Assembly (NCBI GenBank): GCA_022843165.1
Contig: JALHOD010000009.1
Coordinates: forward strand, 62,001 to 126,000
DNA length: 64,000 nucleotides
Origin: Pseudorhodoplanes sp.
GTDB lineage: Bacteria; Pseudomonadota; Alphaproteobacteria; Rhizobiales; Xanthobacteraceae
Direction of reading: 5' to 3'
The position numbers and the translations under genes were made by a program. Every line of letters begins with the position of its first letter. The stretch's first letter is position 1. The notes under the pieces are model-generated. The model did not search any database, had not been told where the DNA came from, and saw only the letters and a program-made list of their open reading frames with translations. This document shows, piece after piece, positions 1 to 8,186 of the stretch.

Positions 1-2
1 TC

Positions 3-212
3 GCGCTGATCGGCACCTGGGTCGCCGTCGCGCCGGGCGAGCGCAGCTTCAGAAGCAGCGGCACGGTGATGGGCGTCACCCAGTCCGGCGCCGGCCATTC
101 CACAATCGGCCGCATCGTGTTCGGCCTGGGCGCCGCGATCTGCTGGCTGTTCGTGCTGTGGCTGGCGCAGCGGCTGTGGCGAAAATATTTCCCGCCCACC
201 ACGTCCGGCTAG
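3..212 (+). CDS. 3' end of a membrane protein (5' end outside window)
   Basis: An open frame runs in from the left edge and ends at a TAG. It gives 69 residues with one clear hydrophobic segment near the C-terminus (IVFGLGAAICWLFVLWLAQ), followed by a short basic tail (RLWRKYF). This looks like the last transmembrane helix of an inner-membrane protein with a short cytoplasmic tail. No family motif is visible in the fragment, so no function is assigned. A hairpin about 56 bases after the stop may end its transcript. Confidence 0.6.
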   Translation, partial: ALIGTWVAVAPGERSFRSSGTVMGVTQSGAGHSTIGRIVFGLGAAICWLFVLWLAQRLWRKYFPPTTSG

Positions 213-267
213 CCAACGCTCCGCCGTCCGTGTTCTTTGAGTGGGGCCGGGTACCCCATCCCTGTTT

Positions 268-443
268 CCATTTTCGAAAAGAAAATGGAGCGCCGGGAGG
301 CGCCAGGGGTTTGCGAGACCCCTTTGGCGGACGCCTTGCGATCGGCTCCGCCGTGCGCCCACGGCCCGTTCCGGTTACCCGGAGGGACCGCTTCGGGGCG
401 CACGGGCCCAGTGACGCAGGGCCCTGCGCCTCCCGGCGCTCCA
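268..443. repeat. Palindromic intergenic element with an 18-bp inverted repeat
   Basis: This covers most of the 328-base gap 213-540, where I see no convincing gene. Positions 268-288 form a perfect hairpin (CCATTTTC, loop GAAAA, GAAAATGG). Positions 286-303 (TGGAGCGCCGGGAGGCGC) recur exactly inverted at 426-443, enclosing about 120 bases with smaller GC-rich hairpins such as GGGGTTTGCGAGACCCC. The structure suggests a REP/MITE-like element. The first hairpin could also act as a terminator for the gene ending at 212. Open frames inside it are GC-driven artefacts. Confidence 0.5.
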
Positions 444-540
444 CCATTCCTTGCACGCCGCCGGAGGCCTCCGGCCGCGGGCGAGGATTGATAGGAATAT
501 ATTCTAGACGAGGGAAGGTGTCAAGCCGGCTTCGCGATGG

Positions 541-906
541 CTAGCGGCGCACATTGCGCCCGCCGCCCCACCAGCCCCGGATGCGCCGCCAGGTGTCGCG
601 CCCGGCGCTCGAGAACAGCGCGATCAGCACGCCGGCAATCGCCAGCGGAATCCACAGCAGCACCAGAGCCGACAGCACGACAAAGACCAGCGCCATCGCG
701 AGGCCGACCGCGAGCAGGATCAGCACGATGGCGAACGGCCCCGGCCGTTTCAGCGACATGCGCCTGATGCCGTCGGGGCCTTCCTCGACATGGATGAAGA
801 CGCTTTCGAATCCGCCGCGCCGCCGGCGCGCGTCCTCGCCGGGCGGGATGATCTCGGGCTCGTAGCGCGGCTGTTCGGCGCGGGGACGGTCGGGTTCGTT
901 GCTCAT
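541..906 (-). CDS. Small two-helix membrane protein of unknown function
   Basis: 121 residues starting at ATG 906. The N-terminal half is polar and charged (residues 1-55, ending FESVFIHVEEGPDGIRRMSL). Two closely spaced hydrophobic helices follow at about residues 58-95 (FAIVLILLAVGLAMALVFVV and ALVLLWIPLAIAGVLIALF). The tail is basic (RDTWRRIRGWWGGGRNVRR), which predicts a cytoplasmic C-terminus. I recognise no enzyme motif. Codon use matches the neighbouring high-GC genes, so it is probably a real inner-membrane protein. It stands alone; the next gene on this strand is the broken gene ending at 965. Confidence 0.6.
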   Translation of the reverse strand: MSNEPDRPRAEQPRYEPEIIPPGEDARRRRGGFESVFIHVEEGPDGIRRMSLKRPGPFAIVLILLAVGLAMALVFVVLSALVLLWIPLAIAGVLIALFSSAGRDTWRRIRGWWGGGRNVRR

Positions 907-964
907 GCGGGGAATATGGGGCCACGCGAACGCGGCGGCAACATCAGCGTGCCGTCAGACCGCT

Positions 965-1578
965 TTACGAATGGCCTGTGACCCAATCCTGCATGCATTC
1001 GATCAGTTCGCCAACCGGCAGCTTCTCGATATCATCATCGGAGAAACCGCGGGCTTTCAACACGTCATAATTGGCCGCCATGAAATCGTTGAAATCACCC
1101 CACACTTTCGCCGGCCCGGGTGCGCGTAACCGCGCTTCAGTATTTAACCAATTACGTACTTCAGTAACGACTTTGACTGGCTCATTGTTATGAGCCGCAA
1201 TGTCTGAGTTCGACATATCAGATAAAGCAGCCTGATATCTGAATCTCTCGGCTTCAAGTATCAGACACTTCTTATTCGCCGACTGCCCTCGCTTGAACAG
1301 CCTGCACCCGACATCCAACCAAGTTCAAACGGCATATTCAAGCGATAGAATTCGCCAGCCTTGCTAGCTTGCAATCGAGATAGGTCGTGAACAGCATATT
1401 TCGATTGCTGAATCAGCAGAACAATCTTGTCGTATCTCGGCTTACCGGAATCCAGACTCTCCAGGGCAATACGAGGGGAGAATCCTAGATAAATCAAACA
1501 AAACAAAAGCGGCCGGAGAAGCGGAAGATACTCATCATCAAAAGGGCAGTTCACAAAGACATTGCGATTGAACCTCAT
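965..1578 (-). pseudogene. Conserved NVFVNCPFDDEY-family protein broken by a one-base deletion
   Basis: Two overlapping minus-strand frames rebuild one protein. The first frame (ATG 1578) reads MRFNRNVFVNCPFDDEY...FYRLNMPFELG and then goes out of frame. The second frame (to stop 965) continues with LDVGCRLFKRG...CLILEAERFRYQAALSDMSNSDI...EVRNWL. The join is at 1317-1320, where GGT TGG AT reads in place of the expected GGT TTG GAT, so one T is missing. Restored, the product would be about 200 residues. From memory, this resembles a widespread family of small alpha/beta proteins of uncertain function with a TIR- or deoxyribosyltransferase-like look; that link is weak. The DUF2188 gene lies 26 bases upstream. 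Base composition is clearly lower in GC than the flanks, which suggests acquisition. A sequencing error at one base could also explain the break. Confidence 0.7.
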
Positions 1579-1604
1579 CCCCCATCCTCAACGCCTATCC
1601 CCCG

Positions 1605-1838
1605 TCAGCGCTTATCCCTAGGCGGCAAAGGATCATTGCCGTAACTATCTTTTGTTCTAATCGTACCGTCTTTCCTATGTACGTAAAGTTCGGTTCGCTC
1701 ATCCTTAGCGACCCGCCGACCATATTTTACAGCGGCTTCTTGAGTATCAAAAACTCGACCGGCACGATCAGCACCTGAATGTCGAACGCTCCATCCCCCT
1801 TTGGGATTCGGCACCACATGGCGAGACACTTTCCTCAT
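1605..1838 (-). CDS. DUF2188 domain protein
   Basis: 77 residues starting at ATG 1838. The sequence follows the DUF2188 pattern: an N-terminal HVVPNPKGGWSVRHSGADRA, then VFDTQEAAVKYGRRVAKD, and the diagnostic ending ELYVHRKDGTIRTKDSYGN followed by DP. DUF2188 proteins are small soluble proteins with no established biochemical role. The gene lies 26 bases upstream of the frameshifted gene on the same strand, so the two were probably one transcription unit. GC content falls visibly here compared with ispG and the genes to the left, consistent with a transferred two-gene module. Confidence 0.8.
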   Translation of the reverse strand: MRKVSRHVVPNPKGGWSVRHSGADRAGRVFDTQEAAVKYGRRVAKDERTELYVHRKDGTIRTKDSYGNDPLPPRDKR

Positions 1839-1931
1839 GCTGATTGGCTCTCTCTAAAGTGCGGAAGTAACAATATCACGCCTGATATAAAGATACACAA
1901 CAGCCTCATCGCTACGAAGTAGCGCGGGCGA

Positions 1932-3230
1932 TCACTCCGCCGCCGTTCGCCCCGCTCCGCCCGCGCCAAACCGGCGTTCGATGTAGTCCATCACCATCGC
2001 CTTGAACTCGGCGGCGATGTTGGGCCCGCGCAGGGTGGCGGCCTTGGCGCCGTCGATGAACACCGGCGCGCTCGGCGTCTCGCCGGTGCCGGGCAATGAA
2101 ATCCCGATATCGGCGTGCTTGCTCTCGCCCGGGCCGTTGACGATGCAGCCCATCACCGCGACGTTGAGCGCCTCGACGCCGGGATAGCGCGTCTTCCAGG
2201 CCGGCATCTCGTCGCGGATGAAATCCTGGATGTCGCGCGCCAGTTCCTGGAACACGGTGGAGGTCGTGCGCCCGCAGCCGGGACAGGCCGCGACCAGCGG
2301 CACGAAGGTGCGAAAACCCATGGTCTGCAGGAGTTCCTGCGCGACCTGCACCTCCAGCGTGCGGTCGCCGTTCGGCTCCGGCGTCAGCGAGATGCGGATG
2401 GTGTCGCCGATGCCTTGCTGCAGAAGAATGCCGAGCGCGGAGGAGGACGCGACGATGCCCTTCGATCCCATCCCCGCTTCGGTGAGGCCGAGATGGATGG
2501 CGTAGTCGGAGCGGCGCGCCAGTTCCCGATAGACCGCGATCAGATCCTGCACCGCGGAGACCTTGGCCGAGAGGATGATGCGGTTGCGCGCAAGGCCGAT
2601 TTCTTCGGCGCGCGCGGCGGACAGAAGCGCGGACTGCACCATCGCCTCGCGCGTGATCGCGCGCGCGTCAAGCGGCTGCGCGCTCTTCGCGTTCTCGTCC
2701 ATCAGGTGTGTGAGCAGTTCCTGGTCGAGCGAGCCCCAGTTGGCGCCGATGCGCACCGGCTTGTTGTGTTTGATCGCCATCTCGACGATGGCGGAGAACT
2801 GCCTGTCCTTCTTGTCCTTGAAGCCGACATTGCCGGGATTGATGCGGTACTTGTCGAGCGCCTGCGCACAGGCGGGATGATCGGCCAGCAGCTTGTGGCC
2901 GATATAGTGGAAGTCGCCGATCAGCGGCACGGCGACATTCATCTGCGCGAGGCGATCCCGGATATGCGGCACGGCGGCGGCGGCCTCGTCGCGATCCACG
3001 GTGATGCGCACAAGTTCGGAGCCGGCGCGCGCAAGCGCGGCCACCTGCCGCGCGGTCGCTTCCACGTCGGCGGTGTCGGTGTTGGTCATCGACTGCACGA
3101 CAATCGGCGCAGCCCCGCCGACGGACACGCCGCCGACATCGACTGCCACCGTTCTGTGCCGTTCGGCCGGTGCGGCCATTTCAGGTCTCCGTTGCCCGGC
3201 AGGACTGCCAGAGCTTTGCGACAGGGTCAA
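1932..3230 (-). CDS. ispG: 4-hydroxy-3-methylbut-2-enyl diphosphate synthase
   Basis: IspG catalyses the penultimate step of the MEP isoprenoid pathway, reducing methylerythritol cyclodiphosphate to HMBPP with a [4Fe-4S] cluster. The 432-residue product has the N-terminal TIM-barrel start [20 protein letters not shown], with [20 protein letters not shown] after it. The C-terminal iron-sulfur region has CPGCGR (Cys316, Cys319) and [20 protein letters not shown] (Cys362), which supply the three cluster ligands. Length is typical for the alphaproteobacterial form. Translation could instead start at the internal Met 18 (MAAPAERHR). It has no evident operon partner; the upstream gene is more than 1.2 kb away once the convergent repeat and EamA gene are considered. 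Confidence 0.95.
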   Translation of the reverse strand: MTLSQSSGSPAGQRRPEMAAPAERHRTVAVDVGGVSVGGAAPIVVQSMTNTDTADVEATARQVAALARAGSELVRITVDRDEAAAAVPHIRDRLAQMNVAVPLIGDFHYIGHKLLADHPACAQALDKYRINPGNVGFKDKKDRQFSAIVEMAIKHNKPVRIGANWGSLDQELLTHLMDENAKSAQPLDARAITREAMVQSALLSAARAEEIGLARNRIILSAKVSAVQDLIAVYRELARRSDYAIHLGLTEAGMGSKGIVASSSALGILLQQGIGDTIRISLTPEPNGDRTLEVQVAQELLQTMGFRTFVPLVAACPGCGRTTSTVFQELARDIQDFIRDEMPAWKTRYPGVEALNVAVMGCIVNGPGESKHADIGISLPGTGETPSAPVFIDGAKAATLRGPNIAAEFKAMVMDYIERRFGAGGAGRTAAE

Positions 3231-3284
3231 TTTAGGGACGATTCAGGCCGAATGCAGGGCGTTTGACCCTTCCCGGGATGCCTC

Positions 3285-3321
3285 CTTTCCCCTCTCCCCG
3301 CTGCGCGGGGAGAGGGGAAAG
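3285..3321. repeat. Perfect 17-bp-arm palindrome (CTTTCCCCTCTCCCCGC type)
   Basis: Positions 3285-3301 (CTTTCCCCTCTCCCCGC) are followed by TGC and the exact inverse at 3305-3321. It lies between the EamA stop and the ispG start. CCTCTCCCC/GGGGAGAGG stems recur at 4387-4437 and 50517-50669, so this is a dispersed repeat family. It may also serve as a terminator for the EamA gene, but there is no clean T-tract. Confidence 0.8.
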
Positions 3322-3341
3322 AACGCGCGGGAAAGGAGAAA

Positions 3342-4256
3342 CTATCTGGGCCGGTTCACCAGGATGAGCCCGGCGATCACCAGAGCCACAGCGCCGGCAA
3401 AGGCCGGGGTGATGGGGTCGCCCATCACCAGGTGGCCGGCCGCCACGCCGAACAGCGGCGTGAAGAAGGTGAAGGCCGACAGCCGGCTGGCCGAATATTT
3501 CACGATCATCATGAACCAGAGCAGGAAGGTGATGCTGACGATCCAGACCGTCTGCCAGGTGAGCGAGATGATCGCCTGCAGCGATGGCATGCCGGTCATG
3601 GTCTCGCCAAAGATGAGCGCCGCCAGCGCCAGCACCGGCGTCGAGACCGCAAGCTGATAGAGCAGCGTCTTTTCCGCGCTGGCGCTCCGGAGCGACGTCG
3701 CCTTCACCACCAGCGTGGTCGCGCCCCAGGTCACGCCGGCCACGAACAGCATGAGGTCGCCGAGCCACTGATAGGGATCGCCGGAGGGCGTCGGCACGCC
3801 GAAGGCGAGCACGATGCCGGAAAACGACAGCAGCAGGCCCGCCCATTGCGACCAGTGGAAGTGATCGCCGGGAAGGAGAAAGCGTGCTCCGATCACCACC
3901 ACGAACGGCGCGGCATAGAGAAACAGCACGGCGCGGCTCGCCGTGGTGTAGAGCAGGCCGCGATAGAGAAAGACGAATTCCAGGCCGAACAGCAGGCCGA
4001 CCAGCAATCCCGCCGCCAGCGTGCCGTCGCGCAGCGCGAGGGAATGGCCGCGCATATAAGCCCACAGGCCGACAATAAACGTGCCGCCGGCGGAACGGAT
4101 CGCCGCCTGGATCAGCGGCGGAATGTCGGGCAGCGCGAGTTTCACCGCGATCTGGTTGAAGCCCCAGCACAGACACAGAAAGACGATCAGCGCGACCGCA
4201 CCGGCATCGAGATGACGCGGCGCGGCATGGCCTGCGGACGGCGCGGTGGCGGACAT
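3342..4256 (-). CDS. EamA-family (DMT superfamily) transporter
   Basis: 304 residues starting at ATG 4256, the usual length for a two-EamA-repeat drug/metabolite transporter. It has about ten hydrophobic helices, starting with AGAVALIVFLCLCWGFNQIA. The first-repeat motif LCWGFNQIAVKLALPDIPPL is typical of EamA proteins, and the second repeat starts near residue 150 (LMLFVAGVTWGATTLVVKAT). It would sit in the inner membrane and export a small metabolite or amino acid; the substrate cannot be read from the sequence. It is a single gene between two palindromic repeats, with zur upstream on the same strand. Confidence 0.85.
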   Translation of the reverse strand: MSATAPSAGHAAPRHLDAGAVALIVFLCLCWGFNQIAVKLALPDIPPLIQAAIRSAGGTFIVGLWAYMRGHSLALRDGTLAAGLLVGLLFGLEFVFLYRGLLYTTASRAVLFLYAAPFVVVIGARFLLPGDHFHWSQWAGLLLSFSGIVLAFGVPTPSGDPYQWLGDLMLFVAGVTWGATTLVVKATSLRSASAEKTLLYQLAVSTPVLALAALIFGETMTGMPSLQAIISLTWQTVWIVSITFLLWFMMIVKYSASRLSAFTFFTPLFGVAAGHLVMGDPITPAFAGAVALVIAGLILVNRPR

Positions 4257-4386
4257 GAAGCTTCCCGGCGAAAATCGTGAGACCGTTTCTAGCGGAGCGC
4301 ACCGGCGGGAGATATGGCCGCGTTCACATGGATGCCATTACCTGGCGGGCTTGAGGTCCTTCCCCTTCCCCCACCATAATTGTCTC

Positions 4387-4437
4387 CACCTCTCCCCGCT
4401 TGCGGGGGAGATGAAGCGAGAACGCGGAGGAGAGGTG
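4387..4437. repeat. CACCTCTCC...GGAGAGGTG palindromic repeat
   Basis: Nine-base arms CACCTCTCC (4387-4395) and GGAGAGGTG (4429-4437) enclose a CCCCGCTTGCGGGG hairpin (4394-4407). It lies directly downstream of zur and upstream of the EamA gene, and is a degenerate member of the CCTCTCCCC family seen at 3285 and 50517. It may also end zur transcription. Confidence 0.65.
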
Positions 4438-4444
4438 CAGAGAG

Positions 4445-4927
4445 TTACTTCTCGGCGCAATGCGCGCAGATGCCGGAAATCTCGATCACCGGCGTCTTCG
4501 GCGTGAAGCCGGCGGCGCGCGCGGCCGCCTTCAGCGAATCCGCCACCGCTTTCGACGGCGCCTCGCCGACCGCGCCGCAATGCTCGCAGATCAGGAACAC
4601 CACCATCTCGCCGGATTCGTGGGTGTGGCCGCAGGCGACGAAGGCGTTGCGGCTTTCGATGCGGTGGACGAGGCCCTGCTCCATCAGGAAATCGAGCGCG
4701 CGATAGACCGTGATCGGCGCGTGGCGCGAGCCGTCCCGCGCGGTGCGGTCGATGATGTCGTAGGCGCCGAGCGGCTTGTGGCTGCCGAGCAGCGATTCCA
4801 GCACCTGGCGCCGCACCGGCGTGAGCCGCTGCGACCGCGCATGGCAGAGCTTTTCGGCCTGCGCCAGCGCCTCCGCGCTGCAGCGGTCATGGTCGTGGTC
4901 GGGGGCGTGGAACACCGGCTGGGACAT
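4445..4927 (-). CDS. zur: Fur-family zinc uptake regulator Zur
   Basis: 160 residues starting at ATG 4927. It is a Fur-family DNA-binding repressor: an N-terminal His-rich segment (HAPDHDHDRC), a winged helix (RLTPVRRQVLESLLGSHKPL, then GAYDIIDRTARD and PITVYRALDFLMEQGLVHRI), and a C-terminal dimerisation/metal domain (CGHTHESGEMVVFLICEHCG) with a terminal ICAHCAEK. The two CxxC pairs (CEHC, CAHC) form the structural zinc site. The short CGHTHESGE loop and the C-terminal CAHC are more like Zur than Fur or PerR. It would repress zinc-uptake genes when zinc is sufficient, but none are present here, so the targets are elsewhere. A palindromic intergenic region separates it from the divergent patatin gene. 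Confidence 0.85.
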   Translation of the reverse strand: MSQPVFHAPDHDHDRCSAEALAQAEKLCHARSQRLTPVRRQVLESLLGSHKPLGAYDIIDRTARDGSRHAPITVYRALDFLMEQGLVHRIESRNAFVACGHTHESGEMVVFLICEHCGAVGEAPSKAVADSLKAAARAAGFTPKTPVIEISGICAHCAEK

Positions 4928-4983
4928 CTGGACCTACATATCGGTCGGATCGGATCAAAAGCAAACATCCGGCGTTAGGCTTG

Positions 4984-5023
4984 TATTGCGATGCAATAAA
5001 TTGTTGTTGCAATGCAGTATAAT
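4984..5023. promoter_or_regulatory. Candidate operator/promoter between zur and the patatin gene
   Basis: In an AT-rich stretch of an otherwise GC-rich intergenic region, TATTGC-GAT-GCAATA forms a perfect 15-base palindrome (4984-4998). TTGTTGTTGCAATGCA follows, then a consensus TATAAT at 5018-5023 about 48 bases before the patatin TTG start. The palindrome could be a regulator site, possibly for the adjacent Zur, but it does not closely match the Zur boxes I know from alphaproteobacteria. Confidence 0.35.
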
Positions 5024-5070
5024 GACCCTACCTTAACCTTGGACCCTGTCACCACGATGGGATTAAACCT

Positions 5071-6144
5071 TTGATATTGAAAGATGTTTCGTCTGGCGTC
5101 GGCCGGCTATTGGCCGGATTCGGCCGCCCCGGCATTAAGCGGGTCAATCTGGCCCTGCAGGGCGGCGGCGCGCATGGCGCCTTCACCTGGGGGGTGCTGG
5201 ACCATCTGCTGGAAGACGGGCGACTGTCGGTGGCGGGCATTTCCGGCGCCTCGGCGGGCGCCGTCAACGCCGTGATGCTGGCGGACGGCCTGGCGCGCGG
5301 CGGGCCGGAGGAGGCGCGCAAGCGGCTGACCGAATTCTGGCAGGCCGCCAGCCTCGGCGGCAATCTCACCGGCGGACAGCGCGCGGTAATGGAGCGGCTG
5401 TTCTCGATGATGCCGGCGGAAGGCTCGCCGGTGCAGCTGTTCATGGACACCATGGCGAAGTTCATGTCGCCCTACGATTTCAACCCGCTCAACATCAATC
5501 CGCTCAAGGACCTGATCGAGCGCTTTGCCGATTTCGAGGCGATCCAGGCATTCAGGGAGCTGCAGCTCTTCATTTCGGCGACCAACGTGCATACCGGACG
5601 CCTGCGCGTGTTCCGGCGCGAGCATGTCACCGCCGACGTGGTGATGGCCTCGGCCGCCCTGCCGCTGATGTTCCGCGCGGTCGAGATCGACGGCGAACCT
5701 TACTGGGACGGCGGCTTCACCGGCAATCCGGCGATCCTGCCCTTCCTCAACGCCAACGACATCGACGACGTGGTGGTGGTGCAGATCTCGCCGCTGCGGC
5801 GCGACAAGACGCCTACCACAGCGCGCGATATCGTGCACCGCGTGAACGAGATCACCTTCAATTCCTCGCTCGATACCGAACTGCGCGCGCTGGAATATAT
5901 CGGCCGCATCACCGCCGAAAGCCGCGGCGGCAACGCGCGCGGCCGCAACATCAACATCCACCGCATCGTGCTGGAGAATGTCGGCACCAAGCTCACGATC
6001 GGCAGCCGGCTGAAGACCGACAAGGACTTTCTCACCCTGCTGCACCGTGCCGGCCGCCGCGCCGCCCGCCGCTTCCTCGACCGGCATTTCGACGATATCG
6101 GCCGGCGCAGCACCATCGATCTGGCGACCGAGAGCGCGGCTTAA
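5071..6144 (+). CDS. Patatin-like phospholipase (RssA/YlbK type)
   Basis: 357 residues. It is a predicted serine acyl hydrolase with the patatin Ser-Asp dyad. The oxyanion loop is LALQGGGAHGAF (residues 27-38), the nucleophile is Ser61 in GISGASAGAVNA (GxSxG), and the catalytic Asp213 is in YWDGGFTGNP (DGG). No signal peptide is evident, so it is probably cytoplasmic or membrane-associated and acts on phospholipid or other acyl esters. The start is TTG 5071 (or TTG 5077): no in-frame ATG or GTG lies upstream of the conserved GGGAHGAF motif. It is divergent from zur, and the macrodomain gene follows 32 bases downstream, possibly co-transcribed. Confidence 0.85.
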   Translation: MILKDVSSGVGRLLAGFGRPGIKRVNLALQGGGAHGAFTWGVLDHLLEDGRLSVAGISGASAGAVNAVMLADGLARGGPEEARKRLTEFWQAASLGGNLTGGQRAVMERLFSMMPAEGSPVQLFMDTMAKFMSPYDFNPLNINPLKDLIERFADFEAIQAFRELQLFISATNVHTGRLRVFRREHVTADVVMASAALPLMFRAVEIDGEPYWDGGFTGNPAILPFLNANDIDDVVVVQISPLRRDKTPTTARDIVHRVNEITFNSSLDTELRALEYIGRITAESRGGNARGRNINIHRIVLENVGTKLTIGSRLKTDKDFLTLLHRAGRRAARRFLDRHFDDIGRRSTIDLATESAA

Positions 6145-6176
6145 CGCGCCTTCGCGGGTCGTGCTAGGCTTTGCGC

Positions 6177-6737
6177 ATGAGCGATATCTCGCCCCTGCTC
6201 ACCGTCGAACTCGGACCGGCGCATCTCGACATCGTGGTCGGCGACATCACCACGCTCGAGGTCGATGCCATCGTCAATGCCGCCAACCGCACGCTGCTGG
6301 GCGGCGGCGGAGTCGACGGCGCGATCCATCGCGCGGCGGGTCCCGAACTGAAAGCCGAATGCGAGACGCTCGGCGGCTGCGAGACCGGCGAGGCCCGCCT
6401 CACCCGAGGCTATCGCCTGACGGCGCGGTATGTGATTCACGCGGTGGGCCCGGTCTGGGGCGGCGGTCAGCACGACGAGGACCGCCTGCTGGCCTCCTGC
6501 TACGCGACCGCGCTGGCGCTCGCCGCGCAGCACGGCCTCGCCTCGATCGCCTTTCCCGCGATCTCGACCGGCGCCTACGGCTTCCCCGCGCAGCGCGCCG
6601 CCGATGTCGCCATCGGCACCGTGGTGTCGGAGCTCTCGGCCGCGCCGCGCGGCATCGCCCGCGTGATCTTCTGCTGCTTCAACGCAGCCTCGGCGCAATG
6701 CCACATCGAGGCGCTGTCGGAAATGGGGTTCGCCTGA
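6177..6737 (+). CDS. Macrodomain O-acetyl-ADP-ribose deacetylase (YmdB-like)
   Basis: 186 residues starting at ATG 6177; a TTG six bases earlier is less likely. It is a single macrodomain with the ADP-ribose-binding features [20 protein letters not shown] (residues 20-39, NAAN at 34-37) and [19 protein letters not shown]. The second phosphate loop is [12 protein letters not shown]. This set matches MacroD/YmdB enzymes, which hydrolyse O-acetyl-ADP-ribose or remove ADP-ribose from Asp/Glu. It would be cytoplasmic. It follows the patatin gene closely and converges with glk, 13 bases away. Confidence 0.92.
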   Translation: MSDISPLLTVELGPAHLDIVVGDITTLEVDAIVNAANRTLLGGGGVDGAIHRAAGPELKAECETLGGCETGEARLTRGYRLTARYVIHAVGPVWGGGQHDEDRLLASCYATALALAAQHGLASIAFPAISTGAYGFPAQRAADVAIGTVVSELSAAPRGIARVIFCCFNAASAQCHIEALSEMGFA

Positions 6738-6750
6738 CCCTGCGGCGTGG

Positions 6751-7713
6751 TTATGTGCGCTTCGCCGTCATGGACTCGTCGCGGAGCCTGGCGGCGACTG
6801 CCGCGCAGCCGAGCAGGCCGGGTTGTTCATAGGTGATGAGGCAGGTGGGAATCGACGCGAGCAGCCGCTGATGCGGCGGATGCGTCTCGAAGGCGGCGCG
6901 GAAAATTTGCGCGTCGAACAGCGCGCCAAATCCGCGTCCGACGCCGCCAGCAAGATAGACCCCTCCCGTCGCCTTGAATGTCAGCGCGACATTGCCCGCA
7001 AACCGGCCGAACAGCCGCAGGAACATGACGACGGTCGCACGCGCATCGCGATCACCGGCTCTGGCCTGTGTCACGATCATCTCCGGCCTGACATTGAGAA
7101 TGCCGGGATGCATCGCGCCGTGCAGGCGCGCAAGCCCGCGCCCTGACAGCACCATCTCCGCGCTCATCGACCCTCCGCCGTCGCGCATGTTCCGGAACAA
7201 TGCTTCCTCGTCTGCGGCCACCGGACCGAACGACGCATGCCCACCTTCGCTTGCGACGGGATGCCAGCCATTTGGTGTCGGCAGCAAAGCAGCAACACCA
7301 AGACCTGTTCCCGGCCCGACGACGGCCTTGACGCCAAGCCCGGGTTTCAAGTCTGGACCAATGGCCTGCACATCGGCGTCGCCCAATAATGGCAACGACC
7401 ACGCGATCGCCTCGAAGTCATTGAGCACATGGATACGCGCAAGCCCGCAGCGCGCGGACAACTCGGAGAGGCGGAAACGCCAGGCACGATTGGTGAGCAC
7501 AACCTCGTCGCCGTTGATGATCGGACCGGCCAGCGCGATCACCGCGCGCTGTGGATGCTCTCCGGCATTCGCCAGCGCGCGGCCTATCAAATCCTCCGGA
7601 CCGGCGACGCTGTCGTTGGCAATCTCGATCATGCGCGCCGGCCGGCCATCCGGACCCACAAAGGCGAGCCGGCTATTGGTTCCCCCGATATCGGCGATGA
7701 GAAATTCCGACAT
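6751..7713 (-). CDS. glk: Glucokinase
   Basis: 320 residues starting at ATG 7713; a TTG six bases upstream in frame gives two more residues. It phosphorylates glucose with ATP. The phosphate-1 ATP loop is LIADIGGTNSRLAFVG at the N-terminus, the substrate/catalytic motif is VLNDFEAIAWSLPLLG near residue 99 with Asp as base, and VVGPGTGLGVAALLP follows. SEGGHASFGP matches the bacterial Glk family (not the ROK family, because no CxCGxxGCxE zinc motif is present). Length is typical. It is a single gene convergent with the macrodomain gene; the next upstream gene, 72 bases away, is the CMD-family gene on the same strand. Confidence 0.93.
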   Translation of the reverse strand: MSEFLIADIGGTNSRLAFVGPDGRPARMIEIANDSVAGPEDLIGRALANAGEHPQRAVIALAGPIINGDEVVLTNRAWRFRLSELSARCGLARIHVLNDFEAIAWSLPLLGDADVQAIGPDLKPGLGVKAVVGPGTGLGVAALLPTPNGWHPVASEGGHASFGPVAADEEALFRNMRDGGGSMSAEMVLSGRGLARLHGAMHPGILNVRPEMIVTQARAGDRDARATVVMFLRLFGRFAGNVALTFKATGGVYLAGGVGRGFGALFDAQIFRAAFETHPPHQRLLASIPTCLITYEQPGLLGCAAVAARLRDESMTAKRT

Positions 7714-7785
7714 CAGCAATCGTACAACCGACAGGAGGCTTCATCCAACCTGGCGGCGCCGGTATCCGGAAGCGGGCGGCGCATG

Positions 7786-8163
7786 TCACTTGCCCTCCTG
7801 CGCGAATTCCTCGCGCGCGATGCGGAAGGAATCGACCGCGCAGGGTACGCCGCCATAGATCGCGACCTGCAGGAAGACTTCGGTGATCTCTTCCTTGCTG
7901 ACGCCGTTGGTCAGCGCGCCGCGGATATGCGCGCGCAGTTCATGCGGGCGGTTGAGGATGGAGATCATCGCCAGATTCAGCATTGAGCGCGTCTTGCGCG
8001 GCAGGCCCTCGCGCCCCCAGACCGCGCCCCAGCAATATTCGGTGACCAGCTCCTGCAGCGGCCGGTTGAAGTCGTCGGCGGTGTTGATCGCCTTGTCGAC
8101 ATAGGCGTCGCCGAGAACCGCGCGGCGGACGGCGAGGCCCTTGTCATACATGTCCTTGTTCAT
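7786..8163 (-). CDS. Carboxymuconolactone decarboxylase-family protein (PcaC-like)
   Basis: 125 residues starting at ATG 8163, the length of 4-carboxymuconolactone decarboxylase. Family motifs are VRRAVLGDAYVDKA, FNRPLQELVTEYCWGAVWGR and LPRKTRSMLNLAMISILNRP, then HELRAHIRGALTNGVSKEEI and YGGVPCAVDSFRIAREE. PcaC converts 4-carboxymuconolactone to the enol-lactone in the protocatechuate branch. It is not adjacent to pcaGH here and is the last gene of the CaiB/acyl-CoA dehydrogenase operon, 23 bases after doxX. It may therefore serve the protocatechuate pathway in trans or have a related decarboxylase role in this operon. The family is certain; the exact substrate is not. Confidence 0.8.
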   Translation of the reverse strand: MNKDMYDKGLAVRRAVLGDAYVDKAINTADDFNRPLQELVTEYCWGAVWGREGLPRKTRSMLNLAMISILNRPHELRAHIRGALTNGVSKEEITEVFLQVAIYGGVPCAVDSFRIAREEFAQEGK

Positions 8164-8186
8164 GCTTTATCCTCCTGTGACGCGTT

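Noticed and set aside
76-544. Several open frames over the left intergenic palindrome
   Set aside because: They overlap in all directions and coincide with the GC-rich repeat. No ribosome site or conserved motif was seen.
1932-3266. Plus-strand open frames across ispG
   Set aside because: These are antisense frames over a certain gene and match no family.
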